In this document: positions 1-10,460 of the stretch, in pieces
Numbering within the stretch: the first letter of the stretch is position 1
Layout of the letters: each line of letters begins with the position of its first letter
Assembly: GCA_947496145.1 (NCBI GenBank)
Contig: CANMBS010000014.1
Span: 49,122 to 113,121, forward strand
Direction of reading: 5' to 3'
Length of the DNA stretch: 64,000 nt
From: an uncultured Pseudovibrio sp.
GTDB taxonomy: Bacteria > Pseudomonadota > Alphaproteobacteria > Rhizobiales > Stappiaceae
Position numbers and translations under genes: made by a program
Notes under the pieces: generated by a model
What the model was told of the DNA's origin: nothing
Database searches by the model: none
The model's input: only the letters and a program-made list of their open reading frames with translations

Positions 1-566
1 CGTACTCCAACCGGAGACAAACCGCTCACGTCAGCATTCAGATGTGAAAGTCGCTTAAGCACTTTATCCTGAGTGCTTTTCAGCGTGTTAACCCGCATGT
101 CAATTGGAGCACGCTCAGACAAAGAGCAACCAACAGCGAGCGCATCTTCGCCAAAGTTCTCCTGAAAGTGCGGCCAAAGCCATTCGGGGACGTTTGCAGA
201 AATCTGCTCATTGTCACCGACCTGTTTGCTTGCAAGCAAGGCTGTACGTTCAGTTTCAGTCAGAGGTTCTGGTGCATGATGATCCTGCTCCATGACCTGA
301 TCCAGTTTCTCAACCGGATTGCCCCAACCCCACACATAAGTAGCGAGTACGAGAGCACGTGCACTGTCAGCTTCCATAGCCTGAGCATGGGAGAGCTTAT
401 GGCGCAGAGCATCAAAAACGAGATTCCCAATGGCGACACGATCACCGGATCCTGCAAACCTATGCTTGTTACCCCAATCCTTCAAAGCTTCTTGCACAGG
501 ACGGCGGAGCTCATTAATCTCTGTCAGCACTTCGATTGCAGCCGCAATTCGTCCACCGTCACGCAT
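1..566 (-). CDS. rsmB: RsmB/NOP-family rRNA cytosine-C5 methyltransferase, N-terminal part (cut by window edge)
   Basis: The reverse-strand frame is open from an ATG at 566, behind a GGA-containing ribosome site, to the window edge, giving 188 codons. The protein begins MRDGGRIAAAIEVLTEI and contains HRFAGSGDRVAIGNLVFDAL and RVNTLK, which match the NusB-like N-terminal domain of the Sun/RsmB family as found next to guaB in Hyphomicrobiales. Family members methylate a cytosine in 16S rRNA using S-adenosylmethionine. The catalytic SAM domain lies outside the window, so the reaction is inferred from the N-terminus. It is transcribed in the same direction as guaB, upstream of which it does not lie; the two are separated by guaB's likely terminator. 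Confidence 0.75.
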   Translation of the reverse strand, partial: MRDGGRIAAAIEVLTEINELRRPVQEALKDWGNKHRFAGSGDRVAIGNLVFDALRHKLSHAQAMEADSARALVLATYVWGWGNPVEKLDQVMEQDHHAPEPLTETERTALLASKQVGDNEQISANVPEWLWPHFQENFGEDALAVGCSLSERAPIDMRVNTLKSTQDKVLKRLSHLNADVSGLSPVGV

Positions 567-845
567 GAATGATCCTTAACTTCTAAGAATTAAATTTACG
601 ATTTTTTCGTTTGGCTTTGCAGCGTTTATGCCAATCCTGCGGGCATTTCAATAGTGCATAACATCACAGAAGCAAAGCGCACACCTTGTTGCCCAGTATT
701 TCATTTTGCTTCGCACTCTGCAAACAAGTGGTTTTTCGAGTAAGTTACTTAGGAAATAAAGGCTTAGTGATTTTCAGCAATAAATTCTCAAGGAATTTTG
801 AAAGCGAAACAGAGGGACATACCCAACCCACTTCATAGTGCAAAG

Positions 846-880
846 CAAGTGCGGCCACAGGAACCCTGCAGCCGCACTTG
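846..880 (-). terminator. Probable intrinsic terminator of guaB
   Basis: A 10-bp perfect inverted repeat (caagtgcggc / gccgcacttg) with a 15-nt loop lies just beyond the guaB stop codon. The U-tract is poor on the minus strand and better on the plus strand. The rest of 567-906 shows no gene. Confidence 0.5.
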
Positions 881-906
881 TTGTTTACTTACTTGAAACA
901 GGAGAC

Positions 907-2734
<1,828 letters not shown>

Positions 2735-4134
2735 ATGCCTCATCGCCTTCGCATCACAACTATCGTAGTTGGCCTAACGCTTTTGCTCGTGCAGTTGGAT
2801 GCAACTGTACTCGGGATAGCAATTGCCACCATAGCCAGAGATCTGCAAGTTGAGCCTCTGGCGCTCCATCTGACAATTTCTCTTTATCAGCTTACCCTTG
2901 CTGTTTTCATTCCTATTTCGGGCTGGCTTGCAGATCGCATTGGATCAAAACGGCTATTTGTCAGTGCTACCCTCATGTTTATGATCATGTCGATCGCGTG
3001 CGCAATTACGAGTGAGTTGACTTACTTGTTTGCGGCACGCGCTGCACAAGGCGTAGCTGGTGCCTTTCTTATGCCGGTTGGCTGACTAACTGTCATTCGC
3101 ATGGCTGGCAGACGCAATCTTGTTGAAGCAATGGTTTGGGTTGCTACACCTGCTGCACTCGGAATTGCATTTGGCTCTTTTCTAGGTGGCGTTATTGTAC
3201 ATTATCCAAGTTGGCGATGGATCTTTTTGCTTAATCTTCCAGTTTGCATTGCTGTTGCGATACTAAGCAATTTTTACTTCCGCAACTACAAGAGTAAGAC
3301 AAAAGCCCATTTTGATTTTTCAGGCTTCCTCTTACTTGGGGGGACTGCATCAACGCTTCTGGCAGGTCTTTCAAGTATCACCAAATTTTCAGGGAGTATT
3401 ATCTTATCGGCGGGACTTTGGGGTGCAAGCCTACTTTCTATATTTATGCTCATCTATCATGCTCGACGTGTGAAACACCCGGAAATCGACTTAAGGCTTT
3501 TCAGAAATGCCAGTTACCGAATTTCTATTGGAGCAGGTGTTCCTCTGCGCCTGGGAGTTGCCTCTTTTGCATTCGTAATGCCGCTCATTCTTCAGATCCC
3601 AATGGGGTTTGACAGTTTAACCACTGGCATGCTTATGGGAACTACTGCTGTTGGCGCACTGCTTTCAAGGTTTGTTGCGCATCGCCTTATCAAAACAGTC
3701 GGCTTCAGGGGCGTCTTGCTTCCATTCACTCTGGTGCTTTGTCTGCTCACAGTCTTCATGAGCTTCATCTGGCTGCCCCACTCACTGCTTGCGGTTACGG
3801 GCCTCATCTTACTTATCGGCTTTTCCCGCAGCCTTGTGTTCACCAGTGTGAATACAGCAAGTTATGCAGACCTCAAAAATGCCTCATAAATCACGGCGTA
3901 GCTTTTGCTGGATTAGCGCAACAGCTTTGTATTTCACTTGCTGTTGGATTTGCGGCTGCGGTTTTGCATATCCGCCAAAACCTAAGCCACGAGAGTATAC
4001 TCACAGTCTACGACTTTACATGGCTGTCGATGTGCACAGGCTTATTTACACTGATTGCAGCCATGTGTTTCTGGCGACTGCCTCATCACATCGGGAAAGC
4101 GGAAGTTAAGCAACAGGCACATTTACACCAGTAA
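2735..4134 (+). pseudogene. Decayed DHA2/EmrB-type MFS drug transporter
   Basis: Joined frames give an about 466-residue, 14-helix transporter, the usual length of EmrB-like proton-coupled drug exporters. Motif A is visible (SGWLADRIGSKRLFV). The frame is broken twice. A TGA at 3083-3085 falls in FLMPVG*LTVIR, where relatives have arginine, so one CGA to TGA change explains it. After NTASYADLKNAS a TAA at 3887-3889 ends the frame and the C-terminal helices (GLAQQLCISLAVGFAAAVLHI) continue in another frame, so there is also a small indel near 3880. Two independent lesions argue for loss of function rather than a sequencing error. Confidence 0.85.
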
Positions 4135-4146
4135 TAATTCAGCAAA

Positions 4147-4168
4147 AAGGCTGGTCGTGACCAGCCTT
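4147..4168 (-). terminator. Intrinsic terminator between MFS remnant and rlmE
   Basis: A hairpin aaggctggtc / gaccagcctt is followed on the minus strand by TTTTTGC, so it ends the ppx-rlmE transcript. It sits between convergent genes and may also work weakly on the plus strand. Confidence 0.75.
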
Positions 4169-4176
4169 AAAAACTG

Positions 4177-4878
4177 TTACCTTGAGCCTTTATAGCCCTT
4201 AGCGAGAATAAACATCTCCGGGCTTCCTTTACGGCTCGCGGGCGGCTTAATGTGCGCTACAGACTTAAATTCCTTTTTCAGTTCCTGCAAAAGACTTGCC
4301 TCAGCACCGCCTGCAAAAACTTTGGAGAGGAAGGTGCCGCCTTCATTTAAATTTTGCCGGGCGAAGTCGATGGCAATCTCAAACAAATAGGTTGTTCGCA
4401 GGTGATCTGTCTGACGATGACCAGTTGTCGGGGCTGCCATATCAGACATAACAAGGTCTGGTCGATGACCACCCAACGCCCGCATCAGTTCATCTGGAGC
4501 ATCATCATCCAGAAAGTCCTTTTGCAGGATCACCACACCGGGAATCGGCTCAACTTCAAGATAGTCGATACCGACTACCAAAGGCTCTTCATCTGTTGAC
4601 CCGACTATCGGAGCTGTGAGCTGTGACCACCCCCCCGGCGCGCACCCAAGGTCTACGACACGCATTCCGGGTTTCAGGATTTCGTGTTTTTCGTTAATCT
4701 CAATAAGCTTGTAAGCTGCACGAGAGCGGTAACCGTCTGCCTTTGCACGACGAACATAAGGATCATTGAGCTGGCGCTGTAGCCAGAGTGTTGAGGAGTT
4801 GGACCGTTTGCGCGCAGTTTTAACGCGCTGAAACATACCGCGGTCGCCTGTTCCTCGCCCACTTGAGTTGCGGGTCAT
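4177..4878 (-). CDS. rlmE: 23S rRNA 2'-O-methyltransferase RlmE (FtsJ/RrmJ)
   Basis: RlmE methylates the 2'-OH of U2552 in 23S rRNA on the assembled 50S subunit. The 233-residue protein has a basic N-terminus, SAM-binding motif I ([13 protein letters not shown]) and the K-D-K-E tetrad of the family: K in RAAYKL, D in VMSDMA, K in FLSKVF and E in GSPEMF. It overlaps the end of the ppx gene by ATGA, so the two are translated as a coupled pair. A strong terminator follows. Confidence 0.95.
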   Translation of the reverse strand: MTRNSSGRGTGDRGMFQRVKTARKRSNSSTLWLQRQLNDPYVRRAKADGYRSRAAYKLIEINEKHEILKPGMRVVDLGCAPGGWSQLTAPIVGSTDEEPLVVGIDYLEVEPIPGVVILQKDFLDDDAPDELMRALGGHRPDLVMSDMAAPTTGHRQTDHLRTTYLFEIAIDFARQNLNEGGTFLSKVFAGGAEASLLQELKKEFKSVAHIKPPASRKGSPEMFILAKGYKGSR

Positions 4879-6437
4879 TTGTTATATTCCTTTCTCGGGG
4901 CGCGGCGGCGCTTTTGGTTGGAGTTGCTCCAGACTTTGTCTGCGGCCATCATCTCCATGAGTATACCTTCTCGCAGTCCCCTATCAGCCACACGCAAACG
5001 CTGACAAGGCCACCTACGCCGTATACCTTCCAAAATCGCACAACCTGCAAGCACCAAATCTGCTCTGTCCTCTCCAATACAAGGGTTTTCTACCCGTTCC
5101 TGATAGGACATATTCAAAAGCTGGTTAATCATGGCTGAAACATCTTCCTGCTCCATCCAGGCACCATCAACCCGGCGACGATCATAGCGCTTCAAGTCTA
5201 AATGGACTCCAGCCAACGTCGTTACAGTTCCAGACGTTCCAAGCATATGGACATTGCCGCGCTCTATAGCACGGGACAGCTCGTTGCCAAGAGGAAATGT
5301 CTCCAATCGCTCAGTTACATCATCCACCATAGACTCAAACATTTGTGGCGTCACATGAACCCCACCATGCCTTTCAGCCAAGTTTACAACACCCAACGGC
5401 AATGAAGTCCATGTCCTTACAAATCGTGTTAGCGCAAAGCCTCTGGCACCATAACGGTTCCGCAGGTCCAGCCAGACAATCTCTGAGGAACCACCGCCAA
5501 TATCAAAAAGCAAGACACCATCAGCTTCGGGATCGACCAGAGACACACAACCAGCAACAGCCAGACGCGCCTCAGTTTCCTGACTGACAATTTCCAACTG
5601 CAAGCCAGCTTCTTTTCTTGCCCGTTCAACAAACTCTGCACCATTTTCAGCAGCACGACAGGCCTCGGTTGCGATCAGGCGAGCGCGCTGCACCCCGCGC
5701 TCGGTGATTTTTTGCTGACAAACCTGCAACGCTTCAATTGCTCTTGAGATCGCATCCTCTGAAAGACGCCGGTTTTTCCCAACCCCTTCGCCCAGACGGA
5801 CAATTTTGGAGTAAGCATCAATCACACGAAACCCGCGCTGCTCCGGCCTTGCAACCAGCAGACGACAGTTGTTTGTTCCCAGATCCAAAGCCGCATAGAG
5901 TGCCTGCGATGCTGAAGCCTGATTACGATGACGTGTGGGGAATCTGTTTGTGCCATCGCTACGCATATCTGAGTGGCGGTGGCGGCCTTTATCTTCTGAT
6001 CCCGTAGACCTGTATTCTTGTGCGTGCCGTAATAGTTTTTGCTCCGATGACTTGCCTTGTCGTCCATGCGTCGAAACACGGCTTTTGGCCCCCTCCTTCA
6101 CAGGAGCAGGCTGAAGAACCTCTACAGATGTGCCGCCCTCATCAACATTGACGATGGGCGCTTGTAGCTTCTGGTTTAAGAGCGCACGTCTTTCTGCCCT
6201 ATTAGGCTTTGCTCGACGTGCTTTCCTCTGCCGCTTGGCACCTTCTGGACGAGAACTGCCAGTCTGTTCCGCCTGAGTAGCAGAATGACTCAGCTCAGAG
6301 CGCTGTGCAGACACATTTTTAGCGTCTCCACTCTGGCGCTTCTTATGGCGTTGCTTCCGTTTACCCTTCTTCGAGTTTTCCGGGACGCCGGGCGTTCTCG
6401 TTCCATCAGAAAAGGAGCGCTCACCCGTTTTTTTCAA
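4875..6437 (-). CDS. ppx: Ppx/GppA-family exopolyphosphatase/guanosine pentaphosphatase with long basic N-terminal extension
   Basis: Members hydrolyse inorganic polyphosphate or pppGpp. The catalytic ASKHA-fold domain begins at about residue 181 ([18 protein letters not shown]) and holds the second phosphate loop ([14 protein letters not shown]) and [12 protein letters not shown]. Residues 1-180 are a low-complexity, Lys/Arg/Ser/Gln-rich, apparently disordered tail. Hyphomicrobial homologues often have a shorter basic tail. The start at 6437 gives this long form; an internal methionine near residue 158 would give an about 360-residue enzyme without it. The gene is upstream of and overlaps rlmE. 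Confidence 0.88.
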   Translation of the reverse strand: MKKTGERSFSDGTRTPGVPENSKKGKRKQRHKKRQSGDAKNVSAQRSELSHSATQAEQTGSSRPEGAKRQRKARRAKPNRAERRALLNQKLQAPIVNVDEGGTSVEVLQPAPVKEGAKSRVSTHGRQGKSSEQKLLRHAQEYRSTGSEDKGRHRHSDMRSDGTNRFPTRHRNQASASQALYAALDLGTNNCRLLVARPEQRGFRVIDAYSKIVRLGEGVGKNRRLSEDAISRAIEALQVCQQKITERGVQRARLIATEACRAAENGAEFVERARKEAGLQLEIVSQETEARLAVAGCVSLVDPEADGVLLFDIGGGSSEIVWLDLRNRYGARGFALTRFVRTWTSLPLGVVNLAERHGGVHVTPQMFESMVDDVTERLETFPLGNELSRAIERGNVHMLGTSGTVTTLAGVHLDLKRYDRRRVDGAWMEQEDVSAMINQLLNMSYQERVENPCIGEDRADLVLAGCAILEGIRRRWPCQRLRVADRGLREGILMEMMAADKVWSNSNQKRRRAPRKEYNK

Positions 6438-7041
6438 GTGCTATGCCTTTATGCAGCCCGAGGAGGTGAACTCCTTGGCGGACTGAAGTCATTTCAAGTT
6501 GGCATCATTGTAACAGCTTACCGACAAACAGCAATCGCCTCGATTAACTGGTACAGTCTTTAATTTAGTTGGCTTTTAGAAAATCAGTTGCGACTTCAAA
6601 GTGGTTGCATCGCCACATGTCTTCGGTAGGCACTTAATTAGCTTTTCTAAAAGGAAAGATCTGCGCAAAATTACAGAGTTCCTACCCGCTTTTACACAAG
6701 TGCATCGTACAAAATCGCCATAGCCTACTGATTTTGTTAAAACTCATGAGAACCAAGTTGACAAGGTAAGGTACGGACACTAAAAGCCCTCTCACCGACG
6801 AATTGAGCGTCTCGCGTCACTTCGTGCGGCAGCAGTAGGTTACGTGCTGTATTGCTGGGGATTAGTTTAATGGTAGATGAGCGCACTACCGCAGGTTTTC
6901 CCCATTTTTCTTGTAAAACTTATCTTCTAAAACGGGTCAATAGCGTGGCTATTGTAAAACTTTACCGATAGAAGTTTGCACGATTTCGTAATCACATTCC
7001 CCATCACAGTTCACTGAAATGATGTAATCTAAACGAAAAAG
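6438..7041. other. Intergenic region; possible host-prophage border
   Basis: No open frame of believable composition is present. At 6856-6903 a short segment starts like a tRNA D-arm (ggggattagtttaatggtag) and folds into nested stems (tgggga/tcccca and ggtag/ctacc), but it has no T-arm and no complete cloverleaf, so it is not called a tRNA. The left prophage junction may lie here or just to the right. Confidence 0.35.
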
Positions 7042-7190
7042 ACCCGCCGAGTTTCCTCAGGCGGGTGTGACTACATTTCATGGGATGAGGCTTTCGGCTC
7101 ACACATGAGAGTGAGACTTTGCCATGTTGTTGGATGCCCGACTGGAGCCGCTGCCTGAAAACCGAAAGCGTAAAATTATTGACAGAGCCC
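7042..7190 (-). ncRNA. Candidate small RNA ending in a strong terminator
   Basis: The reverse strand ends in a GC-rich hairpin (acccgcc...ggcgggt, 7042-7066) followed by a run of five U. Upstream of it a long-range GCTTTCGG/CCGAAAGC pairing and a CTCAC/GTGAG hairpin suggest a folded transcript of about 145 nt. A 62-codon frame (7004-7192) overlaps and runs through the terminator stem, so it is unlikely to be a protein. No clear promoter was found. The terminator is well supported; the RNA gene is an inference. Confidence 0.35.
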
Positions 7191-7265
7191 ATATAGATCA
7201 GTTGCCCTTAACTCGCTTCTTGTAACTACTTTCGATTACATATTGTTAGAATGAGATACGCTCCT

Positions 7266-7520
7266 TTAATTGGTCATGCCACTTTCTCGTAACGAAGCCC
7301 GTCGTTTCGCGATACCCCAGAAGATCGTTTGACAGACAGCAAACACACACCACCAAATCGCCATCCCGCTGAAATTAACCTCAAGACTTGCCTCAAAGGC
7401 CATGAACAGCGCGTAGACAGAAAGACCTGTCAAAGCCACCGCGCCTACCAACCAGGCTGCAATTTTCAAACCCGCAAACCGATTAGACAGATGAGGCGCA
7501 AAAGCACTCGTATTTCGCAT
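7266..7520 (-). CDS. Small two-helix membrane protein of unknown function
   Basis: An 84-residue protein behind a strong ribosome site (GGAGGGA, 4 nt before the ATG). Hydrophobic segments at about residues 19-42 (KIAAWLVGAVALTGLSVYALFMAF) and 52-70 (SGMAIWWCVFAVCQTIFWGIA) predict two membrane helices with a short connecting loop; the C-terminus is basic. No family is recognised. It may be the last host gene or the first prophage-border gene. Confidence 0.6.
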   Translation of the reverse strand: MRNTSAFAPHLSNRFAGLKIAAWLVGAVALTGLSVYALFMAFEASLEVNFSGMAIWWCVFAVCQTIFWGIAKRRASLRESGMTN

Positions 7521-7759
7521 AGTTCCCTCCGTACAATTGTCAAATGCATCTATCCTGAGGTGGGCCTAAGAAAAAAAACCCCCTCAAATACCAAGTAAAG
7601 CGGTCACACTGAATTGAAGATGATGAAAAATTCTAAATTTCACCAGTATTAACAAGCATAAAATCATTTTTTATCGCCAGATAATAGATAATAATAGCAC
7701 AAAATAAGGCCAATAATTACCATATATAAAGATATGAATTAAATTTACGCATGAAAGAT

Positions 7760-7783
7760 CGCTACCCCCACCGCAAGGTAGCG
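7760..7783 (-). terminator. Probable intrinsic terminator
   Basis: The hairpin cgctacc / ggtagcg immediately follows the stop of the 74-residue gene at 7790-8014, with ATCTTTC after the stem on the minus strand. The U-tract is short. Confidence 0.5.
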
Positions 7784-7789
7784 CTGGTT

Positions 7790-8014
7790 TTACTTCACCT
7801 CTACAGCCCCGTTTCTTATTCTTAAGCTGCCCTTTTTCCTGTAAATAATCTGATCGCAGGCTGCTTCTGAAATTGGTCTGACCTTCAAGTGATTGCAAAC
7901 ATGCATACTCTCCTCATCTGACAAGAGCTTCAAAGTTCCCAATGCATGATTGATCGCCCCTTCCTCATCCGCACCAAGGCCCAGAATTGAAGTTCTGTAA
8001 ACTGCAACAAACAT
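7790..8014 (-). CDS. Small conserved-looking protein of unknown function
   Basis: A 74-residue soluble protein (begins MFVAVYRTSILGLGADEEGAINHAL) with an AGGAG ribosome site 6 nt before the ATG and a hairpin after the stop. The pattern of a DEEGAINHAL helix followed by DQIIYRKKG strands looks like a folded small domain. No family is recognised. Monocistronic, at the prophage edge, so it could be a lysogenic-conversion gene or a host gene. Confidence 0.5.
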   Translation of the reverse strand: MFVAVYRTSILGLGADEEGAINHALGTLKLLSDEESMHVCNHLKVRPISEAACDQIIYRKKGSLRIRNGAVEVK

Positions 8015-8231
8015 GAAAAACTCCTAGTATTGACGTGTAAATTATTTCACACATGCGCATTAGGAACCGTTTGCCATCAGTAGGTTACTGCTGAGAATAA
8101 CAGGCGATTTTGAACGGCTTCACGTGTTCCCGCTTTTCACAGAAACTAGTCCGTTCGTATTATACGCCTATGGAGGCTTTGGTTTGCCGGGACGGGAGCA
8201 GACGGGTTGGATAAAAGTGGGATGTGTGACC

Positions 8232-8327
8232 TTATTCGCTTACCTTTGGCAGTCTGGGATTCTCCCGCCACCTGTGGGCAAGCTTAATCAGTCCTTCAGA
8301 AAGAGCCAGACCACACAGCCCAAGCAC
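8232..8327 (-). CDS. Possible 31-residue membrane micro-protein at end of lysis cassette
   Basis: Beyond the holin-like gene the reverse strand keeps an open frame reading MLGLCGLALSEGLIKLAHRWRENPRLPKVSE from a GTG at 8327, with GGAG about 11 nt upstream. A single short hydrophobic helix and a basic tail fit a lysis-region peptide. Spacing is long and the start codon is weak, so this is tentative. The longer open frame to 8504 is mostly shadow of the neighbouring gene. Confidence 0.25.
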   Translation of the reverse strand: MLGLCGLALSEGLIKLAHRWRENPRLPKVSE

Positions 8328-8349
8328 AAAGCCTGTTGCTCCTTCAACG

Positions 8350-8535
8350 TTAGCCCCCCTTCTTGAACCAGACCTGATAGATCTTCGCAATGATCTGAAC
8401 AGTGATCCAGACGGTACCCAAGATGGGCAGGACGATTTGCGCCTCTTGGGCAAGCCATTCAATCTGATCGTGAAGACTGGGCCATGCGAGAGCACCGGCT
8501 GCAACCGGTATAGTCATTTTATCCTGAACGTTCAT
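8350..8535 (-). CDS. Putative holin-like small membrane protein
   Basis: A 61-residue protein starting at the ATG at 8535 (MNVQDKMTIPVAAGALAW), which has GAAGG upstream. An upstream start at 8655 would add 40 residues that overlap the preceding gene in another frame. One clear membrane helix (about 34-54, VLPILGTVWITVQIIAKIYQVW) and a KKGG end are typical of small phage holins. It overlaps the 3' end of the lipoprotein gene. The holin role is inferred from position beside the endolysin and from topology. Confidence 0.55.
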   Translation of the reverse strand: MNVQDKMTIPVAAGALAWPSLHDQIEWLAQEAQIVLPILGTVWITVQIIAKIYQVWFKKGG

Positions 8536-8791
8536 AACAGCCTTCGTCCTCTTCCAATTCAGTGATGCGATCAAGAGATTTTGCGAGCTCGTCAGAAACG
8601 GCGTCTGCGTCTCGTTCTTCCCACCGGATTTCTGCCAGCAGCGGACAAGGATCAAAGGCCGTAGGTGGAGGTCCGCGTTGCACGCTCACGCATGCGCTGA
8701 CGGGAAACAGCAGTGCTGCGGTTAACAACTTTCCGGCGAACCTTAGCCAGCCTATTGGCCTGGTCGAGTTTGATCGTTTTAAGAGCGTCAT
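8519..8791 (-). CDS. Rz1-like lysis lipoprotein (putative outer-membrane spanin subunit)
   Basis: A 90-residue protein with a basic N-terminus, a hydrophobic segment and a lipobox (PVSAC, cysteine at residue 34), then a proline-containing stretch. Its coding region overlaps the neighbouring 74-residue gene in a different frame for about 140 nt, the arrangement known for Rz/Rz1 spanin pairs. The acidic C-terminal helix (DELAKSLDRITELEEDEG) could form a coiled coil. Function is inferred from the lipobox, overlap and lysis-cassette position. Confidence 0.55.
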   Translation of the reverse strand: MTLLKRSNSTRPIGWLRFAGKLLTAALLFPVSACVSVQRGPPPTAFDPCPLLAEIRWEERDADAVSDELAKSLDRITELEEDEGCYERSG

Positions 8792-8876
8792 GGCGTATTA
8801 GCTCCTCATGGCGCTTGTCTTTAAGCCAGCCACGAAGGAAGTCCGTGACCAGCTTAATGAGAAGGTTCCAGATCAT
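8652..8876 (-). CDS. Lysis-cassette protein, possible Rz-like partner
   Basis: A 74-residue, very basic protein with a weakly hydrophobic N-terminus (MIWNLLIKLVTDFLRGWL), then charged helix. It overlaps the upstream gene by ATGA and the downstream lipoprotein gene in another frame, as an inner-membrane spanin would. The N-terminal segment is short and contains charges, so a membrane anchor is uncertain. No family match is recognised. Confidence 0.45.
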   Translation of the reverse strand: MIWNLLIKLVTDFLRGWLKDKRHEELIRHDALKTIKLDQANRLAKVRRKVVNRSTAVSRQRMRERATRTSTYGL

Positions 8877-9400
8877 GCTGTGGGGTCTTTCTGTACGGTG
8901 AGAGACTTGTCGTCCTTCACCACACCGATCACGCCATCACCATTGAGATCTTGCTGCAACCGCGCTTCAAGAAGTTCCGTCAGGCGCTCTGAGGAGAGTT
9001 TGAAATAGTCGATCGCAGCAGGAACAGCCTTCACTGCATAACTGGCAGCATGCCCTATGAGTTCATTCTTCGCTTCAATCGTAAGGGATCGGGTGCTGTA
9101 TTTTTGCTCAACCCTGGACCTGCCATACCTCACCCCGTTCATCAGGGCTTCGTTCAGCCGTTCCTTAAGCTGAGCATCCAGTTGAATGTTGGTTCGTTCT
9201 TCAAAGGCGTTCAAAGCCCGCCTGACAAAGTAAAGCAGCACAACGCCGATCACAGGAAACACAATGTCGAGCACGGATGTAAGGAGCGGAGAAAGGTCTA
9301 TGGTAGCTGCCTGAACAGGGACAGGTGTGAGCACAAACGCAAAACAAACAGATAGCATCACCGCGCCTGCAAGAGCGCAGTTAAAAAGGTTCTTAAGCAT
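8873..9400 (-). CDS. Membrane-anchored phage protein of the lysis cassette
   Basis: A 175-residue protein with an N-terminal signal-like helix (to about residue 31, PVQAA) and a second helix (about 41-62, VLDIVFPVIGVVLLYFVRRAL), followed by a long soluble alpha-helical region and near the C-terminus a calcium-loop-like DLNGDGVIG. Architecture resembles holins of the LLH superfamily followed by a tail, so it could be the true holin or a lysis regulator. It is the first small gene after the endolysin and is translationally coupled to the next gene. Confidence 0.55.
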   Translation of the reverse strand: MLKNLFNCALAGAVMLSVCFAFVLTPVPVQAATIDLSPLLTSVLDIVFPVIGVVLLYFVRRALNAFEERTNIQLDAQLKERLNEALMNGVRYGRSRVEQKYSTRSLTIEAKNELIGHAASYAVKAVPAAIDYFKLSSERLTELLEARLQQDLNGDGVIGVVKDDKSLTVQKDPTA

Positions 9401-9445
9401 GATGAGAGTTCCTCAGACTATAATGGAAGGGAGTTTCAGCGGTGT

Positions 9446-10150
9446 TTAAAGAGCTGCCGCTTTGATCAGCCCACGCAGCTTATCGCCCACTTCAAGTGGG
9501 GTGCCGGGACGATCCATACCCGGAAGCCAGGTGATATCCCACTTATTGCGTTGCCGGATTTTGAGTGTCGGCTGTACCTCAGCGTGAGTAAGAACTGTCT
9601 GGCGTGTGACGGGGATTTTGTAGGTTTCACACAAATCAGCAATGACACTGGTAAAGGCGGTAACTTGCATTTCCGTAATTGGATACTTGCCCGGATCAAA
9701 GGGGCGTTCTTTGGCACCTGCCATGGCATCCATTGCCACGCCTATGGAGCCTGTATTCAGCGCTCTGGTATGGGCAGCGTACTGACCGTTCCGGCAACTC
9801 TCGTTCGCTTCAGGTTTCAGTGCCCCCATAAAGACCTTACCAAGCCGGTCCACAATGACATGGTAGTGACTGCGCTCAAGATCGTTCACGCCATCAGCAC
9901 CTGCTGTCCAGTGCATGATGATGCGGCTCAGTCCTGTTTCAGGATGCAGGCTCTCATAGTTGTCTGCCCCGATCCCTGCGGTTAACAGGGCTTTGTGTGT
10001 CAGAGGACCGACAATTCCATCAGGAGATAATTTGCGTGAGCGTTGAAACTGGATAAGCGCTGCCTTTGTTTTAGGGCCAGCAATTCCGTCAAAAGGTCCT
10101 GGGTCAAATCCAGATTTGTCCAGCGCTTGTTGTACCTTCATCCAGTCCAT
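9446..10150 (-). CDS. Endolysin: peptidoglycan-binding domain plus N-acetylmuramoyl-L-alanine amidase (Amidase_2)
   Basis: The 234-residue protein cleaves the amide between MurNAc and L-Ala in peptidoglycan at the end of infection. Residues about 3-58 form a PG_binding_1 domain (VQQALDKSGFDPGPFDGIAGPKT / FQRSRKLSPDGIVGPLT). From about 70 the Amidase_2 domain shows zinc-site histidines in IIMHWTAG, HYHVIVD and the THAEVQ motif. No signal peptide, so a holin must release it. The ATG at 10150 is preceded by GGAGGAAATCT, so an upstream start at 10216 is rejected. A strong terminator separates it from the tail genes. Confidence 0.9.
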   Translation of the reverse strand: MDWMKVQQALDKSGFDPGPFDGIAGPKTKAALIQFQRSRKLSPDGIVGPLTHKALLTAGIGADNYESLHPETGLSRIIMHWTAGADGVNDLERSHYHVIVDRLGKVFMGALKPEANESCRNGQYAAHTRALNTGSIGVAMDAMAGAKERPFDPGKYPITEMQVTAFTSVIADLCETYKIPVTRQTVLTHAEVQPTLKIRQRNKWDITWLPGMDRPGTPLEVGDKLRGLIKAAAL

Positions 10151-10173
10151 AGATTTCCTCCAAATTTCAGGCA

Positions 10174-10197
10174 TAAAAAAAGCCCGCAGAGCGGGCT
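10174..10197 (-). terminator. Strong intrinsic terminator between tail gene X and endolysin
   Basis: The reverse strand reads a perfect 7-bp stem AGCCCGC-TCT-GCGGGCT followed directly by seven U. It lies between gpX and the endolysin start, so lysis genes need their own promoter or antitermination. Confidence 0.85.
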
Positions 10198-10219
10198 GTT
10201 GAGGCGGTGGGCGCAAAAG

Positions 10220-10453
10220 CTAATCCCATAGTGGCGTGATGCTTTTCACAGTGCGTGCAGGTCGTGGGGGCAAGGTGACCATATCACCTGCAGAAAGCCT
10301 CAGTCCTTTCGCTGCAAGGTGCTTGTTGTTGTCCAGCAGGAGTTCCAGTGTGCCGTCATGGTCGCCATAAAACTTGTAGGCAATCAGATCCACCATGTCC
10401 CCATCTGAGGCTTTGTAGGCATGACTGCCGTCTTTCAAAGGAATGAATTTCAT
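10220..10453 (-). CDS. Phage tail protein X (P2 gpX, LysM-like)
   Basis: A 77-residue protein of the Phage_tail_X family (KFYGDHDGTLELLLDNN, LSAGDMVTLPP), a LysM-like fold that in P2-type tails interacts with the tape measure/hub during tail assembly. It follows gpD. The ATG at 10453 has AGGTGG just upstream; an ATG at 10483 would overlap gpD and add ten residues, so the start is uncertain. Confidence 0.85.
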   Translation of the reverse strand: MKFIPLKDGSHAYKASDGDMVDLIAYKFYGDHDGTLELLLDNNKHLAAKGLRLSAGDMVTLPPRPARTVKSITPLWD

Positions 10454-10460
10454 CTGCCAC

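Noticed and set aside
3083..3085. In-frame TGA as a selenocysteine or readthrough codon in the MFS gene
   Set aside because: There is a second, frameshift lesion downstream and the position corresponds to arginine in relatives; decay is simpler.
6856..6903. tRNA-like segment (D-arm-like ggggattagtttaatggtag)
   Set aside because: No T-arm, anticodon stem or CCA; only the first quarter resembles a tRNA. Kept only as a remark in the intergenic entry.
7004..7192. 62-codon reverse frame at the prophage border
   Set aside because: It reads through a strong terminator hairpin and has no ribosome site.
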